Source of the DNA: Candidatus Opimibacter iunctus
GTDB lineage: Bacteria; Bacteroidota; Bacteroidia; Chitinophagales; Saprospiraceae
Assembly (NCBI GenBank): GCA_016716665.1
Contig: JADJVH010000018.1
Coordinates: forward strand, 22,364-86,363
Length of the DNA stretch: 64,000 nt
Reading direction: 5' to 3'
A model generated the notes under the pieces. That model saw only the letters and a program-made list of their open reading frames with translations, did not search any database and was not told where the DNA came from. This document shows, one piece after another, positions 1 through 9,825 of the stretch (the stretch's first letter is position 1; every line of letters begins with the position of its first letter). The position numbers were made by a program, and so were the translations under genes.

Positions 1-925
1 CTCCTGCTCCTACTGCATATCCAGTAAGCGTATCTGTAAAGTCAATTGAAAGCAATGGAAAATCAGGTTGTTGAATAGTAACCCATGTTAAACCGCCATC
101 AATGGTCTTGGATATGTATCCGTATTGGTATTCCGGATAAGTCTCTCCTCCCACTGCATAGCCAGTATTCGCGTTTGTAAAATAGATGGAATTACAATTA
201 AAGTTAGCCTCGATCTCCGTCCATGTGATGCCGCCATCCATTGTTTTGTACAGATTGGAAGCCCCGGCTACATAGCCTGTATTCTGGTCAATAAACAATA
301 CCGACAATAATCCCGATTCTGTTGTAGTATAGGGCGCCCAGGTTGTTCCGGCATCAGTAGTCTTAAGAATGATCCCTCCCGCCAAAGTTTGACCTACAAC
401 GTATCCTGTGTTGTCATTCGTAAACAATATTGCGTTTAAGGTGTATTCAGGTTCATTTAAGAGGTCAATCCAGGTTGTTCCTCCGTCAACAGTCTTCTTG
501 ATCATTCCGTAGCCATTGCCTACAAAATATCCTCCTCCGGCAATATAACCTGTGTTAGCATCAGTAAAATAAACGCCACGTATAGCATCAGCTTTAGCTA
601 TTGAAACATCTGTCCATGTTGCCCCTCCATTTAAGGTTTTCAGTATGATTCCGCTATCACCTGCTGCATATCCGTTTTCTGTATCAACAAAATAAACCGA
701 GTTAAATGATTGGGTTGTACCGCTATTCAGGATAGAATAGGATAGTCCGCCATCAGCCGTTTTAATAATGGTGCCTGACGCACCCACAGCGTAGCCTGTT
801 TTGTCATCTGCAAAGAAAATAGATGAAAGCAAATTTCCCTGAGGAAGGGGATTCTGCCATGTCCATTGTGCATTTAGCATTAATACCCAAAGCCAAATGA
901 TGATCGGGAAGCCAATCTTTTTCAT
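1..925 (-). CDS. Secreted YCF48/BNR-repeat beta-propeller protein (partial, 3' end outside window)
   Basis: The open frame runs from the ATG at 923-925 off the left edge of the window (about 308 codons seen). The first 20 residues (MKKIGFPIIIWLWVLMLNAQ) are a signal peptide. After it come tandem repeats of about 45 residues with the pattern TGYAVG-x-SGTI-x-KT-x-DGG-x-TW, which is the YCF48/HCF136-like propeller repeat. Proteins of this kind in Bacteroidota are secreted and often end in a T9SS sorting domain; that end is not visible here. The upstream gene at 1226 is divergent. A related propeller is found at 49668-52802. The family call is firm; the biological role is unknown. Confidence 0.85.
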   Translation of the reverse strand, partial: MKKIGFPIIIWLWVLMLNAQWTWQNPLPQGNLLSSIFFADDKTGYAVGASGTIIKTADGGLSYSILNSGTTQSFNSVYFVDTENGYAAGDSGIILKTLNGGATWTDVSIAKADAIRGVYFTDANTGYIAGGGYFVGNGYGMIKKTVDGGTTWIDLLNEPEYTLNAILFTNDNTGYVVGQTLAGGIILKTTDAGTTWAPYTTTESGLLSVLFIDQNTGYVAGASNLYKTMDGGITWTEIEANFNCNSIYFTNANTGYAVGGETYPEYQYGYISKTIDGGLTWVTIQQPDFPLLSIDFTDTLTGYAVGAG

Positions 926-1225
926 GTTCTTGAAATTTTTCACTGAAATATTAGTTCCCCGACACTACATTAGCAATGACAGTCGTCAATGCTATAAGTG
1001 ATGAAGATCATTAGATTTATTGCTTTCATTTTGTTCAGTTTAATTATAATATTTTCTTGCCTTTGCCGATGAGACTAACCCTTCACTGAGTTATCAAGTA
1101 GAAATGGGTATGAAGTCGTGATTTAATCGCTTTTCGTCGATGGAGCTGTCCTAAAGAGTAATTATTTGCTTCACATGTTCTATTTTTACGACTTAATTCG
1201 GTAGATACATTTAAAGCAAAAAGTG
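926..1225. other. Divergent intergenic region, no recognised element
   Basis: This 300-base stretch separates two divergent genes and must hold both promoters. It is AT-rich. I see no convincing Bacteroidota -33/-7 promoter pair (TTTG / TAnnTTTG), no long hairpin and no small ORF that I would defend. Confidence 0.4.
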
Positions 1226-1999
1226 ATGAAAAACAGGTTTTATGCTTTACTATTTCTTGTCATGTGTGGTGTACAGTCCTATGCTCAATCCCCTCAGGAT
1301 AGCTCCCCAGCCCAGACTGCCAAAGCCACTGATTTCAGCGGCGGATACGGACATTTCTTTACCGGGGTAGGGTGGATCGAACCCTCTGATCTGGTCAGCC
1401 ATCTGCAAGGCTCAGCCGTGATGGGAGCAACATTTGCCTGGGACAAAGTAGCGATCAATACCGGGTTTGAAGGATTTGCCGAAATCCACAGGTTGCTGGT
1501 AGGAGGCGGAGGATTCGGCCTGATTACCCAAAACATGGAGTCGGACAAAGGTGTGGTAAGGTTTGGCTTCGGAGGCGGTTATGCCAAGATAGGATATGTG
1601 GTCTATCAGCAGCCACGTTATTTTGCCTCACTGATGGCTGGTTTTGGAGGGGGCGCTATGTATGTTGGCATTGAAAACACATCAGATCAAACGCCCATTT
1701 ATTTCAGCAGCAATGCGCCTGTATTGCCTCACGGGGACGAAGATTATTTCCGCGGCTATCTCTTGTACGACCTGGCGATCAACAATAAATTTATCGCTAC
1801 CAGGATCAACCAGTCCAGCCGGAAATTCGGCGGACTGATGTTTGGTTTAGATGCAGGGGCTTCTATCGGTATCCCTGTTGATACATGGCGGGACGATTAT
1901 GGAAAAGTGACCGGTATCCCTTCCCCTGGCACTTTTGTAAGTCCATACCTGCGCCTGACTATAGGCGGTGGTGGATTCAGGAAGCATATGCCATATTAA
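1226..1999 (+). CDS. Exported beta-barrel-like hypothetical protein
   Basis: The protein has 257 residues with a clear signal peptide ending near SYAQ (about residue 21). The mature part is rich in glycine and aromatic residues in alternating short stretches (GGGGFG, GFGGGY, GFGGGAMY, LTIGGGGF), which suits an outer-membrane beta-barrel or other beta-rich cell-envelope protein. I recognise no named family. An in-frame GTG lies directly before the ATG (1223); the ATG at 1226 is preferred. It is convergent with the lipoprotein gene ending at 2013, with only 13 bases between them. Confidence 0.7.
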   Translation: MKNRFYALLFLVMCGVQSYAQSPQDSSPAQTAKATDFSGGYGHFFTGVGWIEPSDLVSHLQGSAVMGATFAWDKVAINTGFEGFAEIHRLLVGGGGFGLITQNMESDKGVVRFGFGGGYAKIGYVVYQQPRYFASLMAGFGGGAMYVGIENTSDQTPIYFSSNAPVLPHGDEDYFRGYLLYDLAINNKFIATRINQSSRKFGGLMFGLDAGASIGIPVDTWRDDYGKVTGIPSPGTFVSPYLRLTIGGGGFRKHMPY

Positions 2000-2012
2000 C
2001 GTAAGGCGAAGG

Positions 2013-2795
2013 CTAAGGCGAAGGTTGAGGTTCAGAAAAGATAAAGTCATCCATTACGCAAATATCCTTAGTCCCTCTATCATCGGGTCCAAGCGCAGTA
2101 TTTCCTAAGGTGATACGGGCACGATGAATCATGGCGGCTTCGAAGAGCAATCCCAAAAATGCCTGGCCTTCCTTCATCATAGGGACATAGTACGTGCCAA
2201 GGGAGTTATCATCTATATCAAACAGACTAATGGAACTTGTTTCTGCACGATCGACATCGATGAATACTGCACCAACTCCTTTTACTATAGCCGGGATACT
2301 GGTGCCTGGGATATAAAACCGTACTTCCAGGATGTTACTCGCCTGAGGGCTGATCATCCTTTCCCCGCTATAGGTTGGGAATATATTGGCATACGTCGCG
2401 TTGAAATTAACAAAGGATGGAGCTGTGCCTGTTGGGTTGTCGCTGTCTGCACATATCATAAGGCGTGAACCCGGTGTAGAGAATTCGGCACCCCTCGCCT
2501 GATGATAGGACCGATCGTTAAAGTAAGTCTCGGGATAGCTGTTGGGTAATGCCAAACTATCAGGTATGACATCCCAGTTTATCTCTCTCCTGCCTGCAGG
2601 TTTCGAACCGAGGTAATTGATGTTATTATCTCCCAGGAGGTCTCTGAATGCATCAACATCTGATTTGATATCGCCGAAGGCAGAATAGGTAGCAGGCTTG
2701 ATATGGTCCACTTCCTGACGTGAGCAAGCTAAGACAAAAACAAATGTAAAAAGAAGGATAGCCAGACTTTTGGAATGCAGTGAGATGAATTTCAT
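2013..2795 (-). CDS. Secreted lipoprotein with VMDDF-type extracellular beta domain
   Basis: The 260-residue protein begins with a lipoprotein signal (hydrophobic run then VLACS, lipid-modified Cys near residue 24). The C-terminal half shows the pattern GAVFIDVD...ISLFD.....FLGLLFE.A.I.RARIT.GN.ALGPDD....D.CVMDDFIF, a jelly-roll-like extracellular domain also seen in many secreted bacterial and PEP-CTERM proteins. The role is unknown; it may bind surfaces or glycans. It is convergent with 1226-1999. The 331-base region upstream of it is repeat-rich (2836-3126). Confidence 0.7.
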   Translation of the reverse strand: MKFISLHSKSLAILLFTFVFVLACSRQEVDHIKPATYSAFGDIKSDVDAFRDLLGDNNINYLGSKPAGRREINWDVIPDSLALPNSYPETYFNDRSYHQARGAEFSTPGSRLMICADSDNPTGTAPSFVNFNATYANIFPTYSGERMISPQASNILEVRFYIPGTSIPAIVKGVGAVFIDVDRAETSSISLFDIDDNSLGTYYVPMMKEGQAFLGLLFEAAMIHRARITLGNTALGPDDRGTKDICVMDDFIFSEPQPSP

Positions 2796-2835
2796 AGGCT
2801 GTGATTTACCACAAATTAATCAAATAAAGGATTAA

Positions 2836-3027
2836 TTATAGATATCGCGCAACGACGCAGCGACGCAAAGATGCAGGTATATGATTCATAGTTACCGCGC
2901 AGAGACGCAGAGACGCAGTTATATTTTAAATAGATATCGCGCAACGACGCAGCGACGCAAAGATACTTTTCATAGATATCGCGCAACGACGCAACGACGC
3001 AAAGATGCAGGTATATGATCCATAGTT
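2836..3027. repeat. Four imperfect direct repeats with a GCGCAACGACGCAGCGACGC core
   Basis: Four tandem units of about 42-54 bases each start near ATATCGCGCAACGACGC and carry the stuttering motif ACGCAGCGACGCAAAG; two of the four continue with TGCAGGTATATGAT. Unit two is variant (CGCGCAGAGACGCAGAGACG). Related sequence is seen at 7651-7681 and, reversed, at 38570-38602. Together with the following CTCACG-rich stretch it fills the gap between two minus-strand genes. Confidence 0.75.
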
Positions 3028-3041
3028 ATCACACACAACTC

Positions 3042-3126
3042 ACATGCCCACTCATCTCACGTTCTCACGTTCTCACGTTCTCACGCCCACACCCAGCACC
3101 TCTTACTGTCTTACTTTCTCACAGTC
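3042..3126. repeat. Low-complexity TCTCACGTTC repeat
   Basis: A C/T-rich simple repeat (TTCTCACG repeated about four times, then degenerate CTTACTGTCTTAC) lies immediately beyond the stop codon of the DUF2339 gene. A sister tract lies at 5575-5769, after the stop of another gene. The two tracts bracket the DUF2339 gene. Confidence 0.7.
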
Positions 3127-5489
3127 TTACACCTGTGTCACATCCTTGTACTTGTTGTACAGGAAAGATATGATCAACAGTAAAATCCCCAGTGAAACAA
3201 AGACAACTGTCTTGGCAATCGTATCCAGGTGTGTAAGGTCATAGACTGCCAGTTTGATGAGCGTTACAGCAAACAATAGGATAGCGCCGATACGCAGGTG
3301 CTGTTTGCCTTTCCAGATGCCCAGGATGATCAGGAACAAGGCATAGATACCCCAGACAATACTTAATCCAAGCCGGGTGGATTCCGAATAGTGAAGTGCT
3401 GTCATGATGGTAATCCACTCATTGCTCACCACACTCAGCACTGAAAGATGAAGGAGGAGGTCAAAGGCAATGGACAGCCGGTGATTGACTTTGCTCTTTT
3501 CTTCGTGCCTGATGATGTCATACAGGCTGTAAAGCATAAGGCCTGCAAAGGCAAAAGAAATATACCTGATGGCCATATTGAAGCTGCCTGCGGTGTATTT
3601 AGGGTTTGTATCCGGAAGGAGGTAACTATCCCTAAGCTGGTTGAGGACCATCAGCCCTTCGGACAGGAAGGCTAATATGCATATGGAGCCGAAAACAAGG
3701 ATGGTGATAGTCAGTATTTTGCTCTTTATGCGTTTGAGATTCAGATATGCGAGTATGCAAAAGAAGAGGAATGAATAATTGAGCGTCCAGATGACTTTGT
3801 AGTTTGTAAGGTCCTGGTTGAAGTATGTAGTAGGATAATCTGTTCCTTCAACAGTGCCGGTGATTGAAGAATCCAGGTATAATTGATCCCAGTATGTCGT
3901 CAACTCTATCCTGAAGGCAAAATAGATGGCGGCAAGCAGGATGGATGGGATTGCAATATTCATAAATGACCTTAGCGTACCGGCTAAAGGGGAAGTACTT
4001 TCTTCTCTTTCGCGGATGAGATAGGTGATCACCGCCAGCGAGGCAATAAACAGTATGGACGTCAGGAAATGTATATTGAGTAGAGGCGTAATCCGTGTGC
4101 CGACGATGGCAGGGTCATATTGGTGATAGACACCCATCCAGTCGCCGATGATGCTCAGCGAGGCCAGGAAAATCAATGCATAGGATATCTGCTCATAGAT
4201 TTCATCCCTTCTGATCCTGCCGATCCAGAAGAGCAACACGGCTTCACCGGCCCAGAGCAAAGTCACCCAACTGCCATCTAACTGGACAGGGATGGCAATC
4301 GTCACAAATACCAGCACCAGGCCTGCGACAAGTGAAAATAAATTGCGGTCGGCTATATTCCGGATGTAGATAAAAAGGGTGACTGCGAGATGAATCGCTG
4401 CATTGGCCAGTGTAAACAATCCCAGATATTGACTGCCATCTTGATGGTTGTCCAATGCGGCATAGCCAAGGCCATAGAAGATAAATGAGTTGGACAGGAT
4501 CAGCAGGACATCCGTGGTCCTGAATTTTTCCTGATGGATTAGCTTATATGAAATGAAGATGAGGTAGAACGTGATAAAGAACAGAAACCCGAAAATCCAG
4601 AAGGTCAGGAAATCATTGCTGTCCTCAAATTGAAATACATACCAGACACTGAAGATCAGCCAGGTGAGGAGAAAAGAAGAATAGTACAGGGGCTTCCAGT
4701 ATTTTTTGATGGCGATGATGAGGATACCGGCATTGATAATCGCCATGTAAGTATACAGCACCGTGGTATTACCAGAATCGTTGCTCAACAGGAAGGGGAC
4801 TGCATATGCACCTACGAGGCCGATATGTGCGATGACTTGCCGGTTGTAATTCATAGCCGCACCGATCGTCAATACGGTAAACAGCACCATCAAGGCAAAG
4901 GCCACGGCCTGCGGCATCATCGCATAGAAGGTGTAAGCCGCATAGGTGATAAAGTACATGATTGCTATGGCCCCGCTGACGAGAACAGCACTGAAATCTG
5001 TGTATGCTTTCTTCAGCCTGAACCCTACACCAAGTAGGCAAAGGCCAATCGCATAGCCCAGGCAAATACGCGTGAGTGGGCTGATAAGGTCGTGTTCGAT
5101 GGAATATTGAGCGCCTATGCCTACTCCGATGATCGTGATCGCAATTCCAATCTTGCTGATGATGTTAGAGCCGATATAATGCTCTACATCTGCTTTTGGT
5201 TTAGGTGGAGTGGCTGCAGGGATCGTGGGGATTTCAGGCGGGCCTGTTGTTATTTTTCAGGATTGATGGGTTCGACAAATTCTTCAGGTGCATATGTCTC
5301 AGTGGTCTCTATGGGCTCTCCGGATAGCACCTGTTCACTTTTATTGTCTTGCTGCGAAGGTTGCAGGCCTTGAAGAGAATAGATCTCATTCCGTATTTCT
5401 TTCAGTTCCGATGAAAATGCATCTTGCTTCTTTGACAATGCCTCGAGTTTTTCGAGCAGTATCTGTAGCTTTTCGTTGTTGCCTGTCAT
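3127..5489 (-). CDS. DUF2339 multi-spanning membrane protein, frameshifted near 5252
   Basis: Two overlapping frames together make one DUF2339 protein of about 787 residues. The frame 5489-5250 gives the N-terminal coiled coil (LQILLEKLEALSKKQDAF...) and an acidic linker and stops at TAA 5250-5252. A second frame, open from 5256 to 3127 but with no start codon before the ATG at 4959, continues with a Pro-rich linker, then EHYIGSNIISKIGI and about twenty hydrophobic segments typical of DUF2339. The frames meet at a run of five A on the coding strand (CCTGAAAAATAAC); one more A joins them perfectly. Either an assembly indel or, less likely, -1 slippage is involved. The function of DUF2339 proteins is unknown; the location is the inner membrane. 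Confidence 0.85.
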
Positions 5490-5574
5490 ACAGGGAAGGG
5501 ATTAAATAAGGGTTATTTTTTTAAGCTAGCAGCTATCAGCTATCAGTGATCTGTGATCAGTTTAATATCTCATT

Positions 5575-5769
5575 TCTTAACTCTTAACTCTTTACTCACA
5601 ACTCACAATCACACACATACCTCACTCTCTCACGTCTCACGGTTCGACCTGCTTTCACGCAGCCCTGTGCTATACTTCGACTCCGCTCAGCACGGCGCAG
5701 CTCACCAACCGCGTCTCACGTCTCACGTTTCTCACGCCCTCACTCTCCACCTCTCACTGTCTTACTGTC
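5575..5769. repeat. Low-complexity CTCAC/CTTACT tract with an embedded TTCGACTCCGCTCA repeat
   Basis: The tract is C/T-rich with stuttered CTCACGTCTCACG and CTTACTGTCTTAC words. At 5676-5695 it contains CTTCGACTCCGCTCAGCACG, a dispersed motif also found reversed at 15821-15834 and 15882-15898, with a degenerate copy at 25287-25307. It lies between the DUF2339 gene start and the stop of the next upstream gene. No ORF here looks real. Confidence 0.6.
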
Positions 5770-6273
5770 TTACTCTCTTACACTCTCTGTTGAAGTCACC
5801 ACGTACATCTTCCATCGTCCGTCTTTCTTCTTCCACAACTCCGTCCAGGCAAAATCCGTAATCTCACGGGTGGGTATAGTGTCTGTTTCAATACTCACTT
5901 CCACATGCTTTCGGATGAGGACGTGGGCCATAGTGCCATCGTCAGATATAGCGTAGACCGGAGGTTGGCTGTCTTCCCACTTGATAAATTCAACGGCATC
6001 GAAATATTGCATAAACCTGGAGGTCATCTGATCTTTGGTAAAGGAAGTTACCTCCCCGTTTTTGATTTGCACCAGCGTATCATTGAGCATATTGACCAGT
6101 ATGGCAGGTTCTTCCTGCAGGTGGGCGGCTTGTTCCTGTTTTTGAAGGTCAGCAAGGGTGCTGAGTTCTTTTGCCATACCTGATTTTGGCGGGGAACAAG
6201 CAAAGATTAAAAGCACAATGAAGATGCCAGGCAAGAGCTTAAGGTGATGCGGGGGGATGAATTTCAAGAACAT
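5770..6273 (-). CDS. NTF2/SnoaL-like lipoprotein
   Basis: The 167-residue protein has a lipoprotein signal (LLIFACSPP, Cys about residue 26). The remainder fits a small cone-shaped NTF2-like (DUF4440/SnoaL type) fold: an N-terminal helix region and then strands ending in FAWTELWKKKDGRWKMYVVTS, the characteristic W-x-K-x-DGRW-K ending. Such proteins bind small ligands or act as periplasmic accessory factors. Its start lies 4 bases after the stop of the 6278-7351 gene, so the two are probably one operon. Two similar proteins occur at 7737 and 13489. Confidence 0.75.
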   Translation of the reverse strand: MFLKFIPPHHLKLLPGIFIVLLIFACSPPKSGMAKELSTLADLQKQEQAAHLQEEPAILVNMLNDTLVQIKNGEVTSFTKDQMTSRFMQYFDAVEFIKWEDSQPPVYAISDDGTMAHVLIRKHVEVSIETDTIPTREITDFAWTELWKKKDGRWKMYVVTSTESVRE

Positions 6274-6277
6274 CTGT

Positions 6278-7351
6278 TCAGTTGTTTTTAATGATCCTGT
6301 ATTCCGTTACTATATTGCCAGGTTGGAATACATACATGAGTTGGTCACTGACAGGGATTGAAGTGACGCCACTTTCTTTAAACGAATATTCCATGAGGAA
6401 CTCCCATTGGTTGTTGACCAGCTTGTAGAACCTGTATTTCTCGATATCAGGATTGGGGTCTTTGGCCCGGATAAAGATCTGGCCGAGTTGATTTTGCTGC
6501 AGGTCAGACAGCTGGTTGATTTCTGGAGGTAGTGCTACCGGGCTCCATGATGTTCCATCCCATTGGAGGAAAAACTGCCTGCCATCTTCGTAACCAAGCA
6601 CATACACAATGTTGTTGTCACTGACATACAAGTCATATACTTTCCCGGCCATATCCCCGATGTTGATCCAGTCTGTCCCGGTCCAGAAAGCCACAAAATA
6701 TTTTTCGGTCACTTCATTCTTAAAGTTTCCTACAACATATATCCGGCCGGAGGCATCGATGCCTTTGAGGAAGTAATCGTTAAAGGATGGTGCGATCGCT
6801 TTCATTTTTGATTCACCTACTACCTCCCATCCCTTAGCTCCCCACTTTATGACCTTGCCTTCCCTTCCGGCGTAGAGATTGCCATCATTGCCTATAGCTA
6901 CTTTTTTCGCTTCCCCTTTATGCTCGCCCAGCATTGTCCATGAGCTCTTCTTTCTTTTATACAAGCCCAGGGTAGTTGAAGCATAGATGCTCCCATCATC
7001 TGCGAGGGCTAGGTCTGATACATTGCCGGCCATATTTTCCTGGACGGAGACCCATTTGTGGTTGATGAGTTTGACGGCTTTGTAACTGGTATAGGAGGTT
7101 GCATAGACATCTCCCAATGCGTCAATAAAAAAGTTGTATTCACTTACTTTTTCATTGTCCAGTGTGTATTTGACTACACTGTCTCCTGAGGCTATAGCAG
7201 GGTTTCCAGTCAGGTAATGCAATACCATTATATCCATGGGATTTGCAGGCTGTAGCATGTGAGTGCTATTATGGGCAAAAACAGTAAGTGTACCAGCGGT
7301 TAATACAACGGTTACTGCATGAAGCAGGAACTTCTGAAAAGAGGACTTCAT
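6278..7351 (-). CDS. Exported beta-propeller-like protein
   Basis: The protein has 357 residues and an N-terminal signal peptide (cleavage near VFAHN). The body shows about six repeats of the pattern DGSIYA....G.Y.....W..LG and DGNLYAG..GKVIKWGAKGWEVVG, typical of WD/tectonin or two-bladed BNR-like propellers. There is no T9SS tail or lipobox. It is the first gene of a likely two-gene operon with the NTF2-like lipoprotein 4 bases downstream. The substrate is unknown. Confidence 0.7.
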   Translation of the reverse strand: MKSSFQKFLLHAVTVVLTAGTLTVFAHNSTHMLQPANPMDIMVLHYLTGNPAIASGDSVVKYTLDNEKVSEYNFFIDALGDVYATSYTSYKAVKLINHKWVSVQENMAGNVSDLALADDGSIYASTTLGLYKRKKSSWTMLGEHKGEAKKVAIGNDGNLYAGREGKVIKWGAKGWEVVGESKMKAIAPSFNDYFLKGIDASGRIYVVGNFKNEVTEKYFVAFWTGTDWINIGDMAGKVYDLYVSDNNIVYVLGYEDGRQFFLQWDGTSWSPVALPPEINQLSDLQQNQLGQIFIRAKDPNPDIEKYRFYKLVNNQWEFLMEYSFKESGVTSIPVSDQLMYVFQPGNIVTEYRIIKNN

Positions 7352-7736
7352 AAAGTAGGTATAGGTAGTTTACGCAATGATTTGTATTGATGTAAATCTA
7401 ACTTAATTTTATTTATATGGGGGTTGCGAAATGGTGGAGGTAGGAATAGGTTATAGTATTTATCCGGCACTTTAAAAATTTTAAGAAAGTGAGATCGTGG
7501 ATCCTTCAATTTCCCTTACGGCAAGGACAGTTTTAGATTTGAACATGAGACCACTTGTTAGGTTTAGATTACCGGCTTGGGTAAGCATGATTTATTACCT
7601 GGCGTCAAAGACGTCTTTAGTGGCATTACCTGGAAGATGATTCTTTTGATCCGACGCACGCAGACGCAGGTATAACCTGCGCCTAATCTTTTCTCTTTTT
7701 ATGAGGCCTGCGGCCTCATTTTAAGGATTAGTTTTT
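7352..7736. other. Intergenic region with short hairpins and a diverged ACGCAG repeat
   Basis: This gap holds the 5' region of the 6278-7351 gene. At 7651-7681 there is a diverged copy of the ACGCAGCGACGC family containing a small hairpin (CGCAGGT ATA ACCTGCG, 7665-7681). A second hairpin follows at 7701-7719. No ORF of note. Confidence 0.5.
7701..7719 (-). terminator. Hairpin after the 7737-8216 gene
   Basis: ATGAGGCC-TGC-GGCCTCAT forms a perfect 8-bp stem with a 3-base loop, 17 bases beyond the stop codon of the minus-strand gene ending at 7737. T-rich sequence flanks it on the plus strand, so the minus transcript lacks a clean U-tract; termination is likely but not certain. Confidence 0.5.
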
Positions 7737-8216
7737 CTATTTGATATCTGGCATCCTTGTCACATCTTCGATATGCACAAGGGTCAACAACCAACGGCCA
7801 TCAGCTTGTTTTGTCCATACCAGGCTGTAATTGCCCTTCTCCTTGAGTACAGGGCCATTGGGGATGGTGAGGTCAAGGGTATAGGTGCCACCATCGTACG
7901 CCAGCTTGTCACTTGCGTTTTTGATGACAGAGGTCGTCCTGATATTGCCCAGTACCTTGATGCCCCCACTGACCCATTTGCTGGCGATTGCCTCAGTACC
8001 GGTGTGGATCAGTGAATCATTCATGACGACTGCATCCGGTGATAGGGTGCTCATGATCGCCGCAGAGTCTTTATTGTTCCACCCGGCGAGGAATAGGACA
8101 TTGAGCGAATCAACGTTTACGTTTGATGTAATTGAAGATGGCTCTGGAACTTTTACATTGTTAGCATTGCAACTAAAAAGTAAGGCAATGGCCAGTAGTG
8201 GAAGCAGGTCTTTCAT
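7737..8216 (-). CDS. DUF4440/NTF2-like lipoprotein
   Basis: The chosen start is the ATG at 8214-8216, which gives MKDLLPLLAIALLFSCN, a proper lipoprotein signal; an upstream in-frame ATG at 8276 would put 20 polar residues before it. The 159-residue protein contains LNVLFLAGWNNKDSAAIMSTLSPDAVVM, the typical opening helix and strand of DUF4440 ketosteroid-isomerase-like proteins, and ends with the family's YSLVWTKQADGRWLLTLVHIEDV pattern [quoted pieces only]. The function is unknown; members are often stress or accessory proteins. Confidence 0.78.
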   Translation of the reverse strand: MKDLLPLLAIALLFSCNANNVKVPEPSSITSNVNVDSLNVLFLAGWNNKDSAAIMSTLSPDAVVMNDSLIHTGTEAIASKWVSGGIKVLGNIRTTSVIKNASDKLAYDGGTYTLDLTIPNGPVLKEKGNYSLVWTKQADGRWLLTLVHIEDVTRMPDIK

Positions 8217-8349
8217 CACGTCAGTATGGATTAGGCTATTACCATTCAAGATAGGCTTATCCTGACAATTTTCCAAAAGTCAAGATTGTAGATCAGAAGG
8301 GTCAGATGAATTAACCCCTGGCAGCGGCCGGAGACGAGGCAAGGGGGTT

Positions 8350-8914
8350 TCAGGTCTTCAGTGCTGCGGAATACTCTTTTCTTAGCACCCTGTAAAGAAA
8401 GAAAAGCACGGAAAAGACGATCAAGCCATAAATGACAAACAGTGGGCGGCCCACAATGTCCCGATAGGTATCATAGAACCCGACCTGGTAATATTGACAA
8501 AGGTTGTGAAAAGTGGCCAGGAAGCTACCTACGATCATCGCTCTGATCATCACATAGCCGAGGTGGGCGATCAGAATCCGTTTGTCTGTCGGGGCTTTAT
8601 AGAATATCTGGTATGCCTTGCCTTTTTTGCTTGTAGTACAACTCAGAAACAAAGTCAAGAAATTTAAGGGGTTCGGTGGTGTGTCGCGGAGAACGATACC
8701 TGAAAACATAATAGAAGTAGGCCCCGATGATAAGGCTGATGATGATCAGATTTGAAATGATCAGGCCATTCCAGCCGACACCAAATAATCGGGTTAATGG
8801 ATTCATTTCCCCTTCCATGCCACCGGGCTGGAAAAACCAAAGACGTGTAGAATAAAAATCACATCCCCTCGCAAAGAGGAGCAGGGTGATCATGGTGAGG
8901 AACTTGAGTTTCAT
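8350..8914 (-). CDS. Small multi-spanning membrane protein, frameshifted at 8627-8632
   Basis: Two overlapping frames (8914-8597 and 8709-8350) join into one protein of about 187 residues if one A is removed from the A6 run on the coding strand (AAGCAAAAAAGGC). The N-terminal part has a membrane helix, then D-x-x-ST and GEMNPLTRLFGVGWNGL, a pattern seen in small DUF5658-like membrane proteins, and a second helix. The C-terminal part has two more hydrophobic segments. The function is unknown. The extra base is probably an assembly error; if real, the gene is broken. Confidence 0.65.
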
Positions 8915-8967
8915 GCCTTGGCTGGAATTATCGTTATAAAATGAATAACGATAATCAGGCCATCAAA

Positions 8968-9495
8968 TTATTCATGATAATAGAATTTTCCTTCAGTGAT
9001 TTTTAGCACATCTCCTGCATTTCCGGTCAGTTCTCCTTCAAAGGTGGCTTCTATTTCATCAGGCCCTGTGGAGGCTTTGGTGATGACGACTTTCAGGTTA
9101 AAACCCATCATGCTTCCATACAGGTAATTCTGTGGGGATAAGTTTGCGAGTTGAGCGACATTCAGATCAGCATTGCCAGCTTGAATCTGGTAAGTGCCAG
9201 GGCCATCGACATTGTACAGGTTAATATTGAAGGGCTGCTCATCTTTGTTCTTGGGTCCTTTGCTTCCGGAGATGATGATGGCTTTATTATATCCTTTCGG
9301 ATGGAATGCCCCAAAAATCGAGTTGTCAGCTTTCCATTCTGCACCATTTATTTTCATGGTCAGGGAATTGCTTTGTGCAGATGGGACTTCGGTCGTCGCA
9401 GGCTTTGAATCACTATTTTCTTGTTGGGGTTTGCTGCCACAGGCCAGGATCTGGAGAGAGAGTAATGCCGAGAGGAGAATAAGTCTGTTGTTCAT
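8968..9495 (-). CDS. Hypothetical lipoprotein
   Basis: The 175-residue protein has a lipoprotein signal (LQILACGSK, Cys about residue 19), a Ser/Glu-rich linker, then a compact beta domain beginning LTMKINGAEWKAD and including GPGTYQI and IEATFEGELT. This layout (short lipoprotein, 'INGxxW' opening, 'GTYxI' strand) is common in Bacteroidota lipoproteins of the DUF6252 kind, though I cannot confirm the family. It is alone between two intergenic gaps. Confidence 0.65.
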   Translation of the reverse strand: MNNRLILLSALLSLQILACGSKPQQENSDSKPATTEVPSAQSNSLTMKINGAEWKADNSIFGAFHPKGYNKAIIISGSKGPKNKDEQPFNINLYNVDGPGTYQIQAGNADLNVAQLANLSPQNYLYGSMMGFNLKVVITKASTGPDEIEATFEGELTGNAGDVLKITEGKFYYHE

Positions 9496-9825
9496 GAGAA
9501 GGTTAGTTTGACCTCAAGGTAGTATTTGTTTTAATAAGCTAAGCGGAAAAATGCAAACTTGTTGCTTTATGAAACCAGTGGAATAGATGGCTCATCAACG
9601 TGGACTTGTCCAGGGACAATTGCCGGTAAGTTGGTATTTCCGTTTGAGGCATAAATAGGGGAGTATGTCTCCTTCGGTGTCTCTTTATCAGACGCGCGTT
9701 TTACAGGTATATCTGCATGAATTAGTGAATGACCAAATGGTTAGGAAGTAGAAGGCTCTTTTATGGGTTCCTTTTATTTCTTGTTCCTGATAACTTATTT
9801 GTTTCACTTTATAAATCCTGTGACC

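Noticed and set aside
5553..5861. Plus-strand ORF of 102 codons rich in Ser, Leu and His
   Set aside because: It is a translation of the CTCAC low-complexity tract and overlaps the 3' end of the NTF2-like gene on the other strand.
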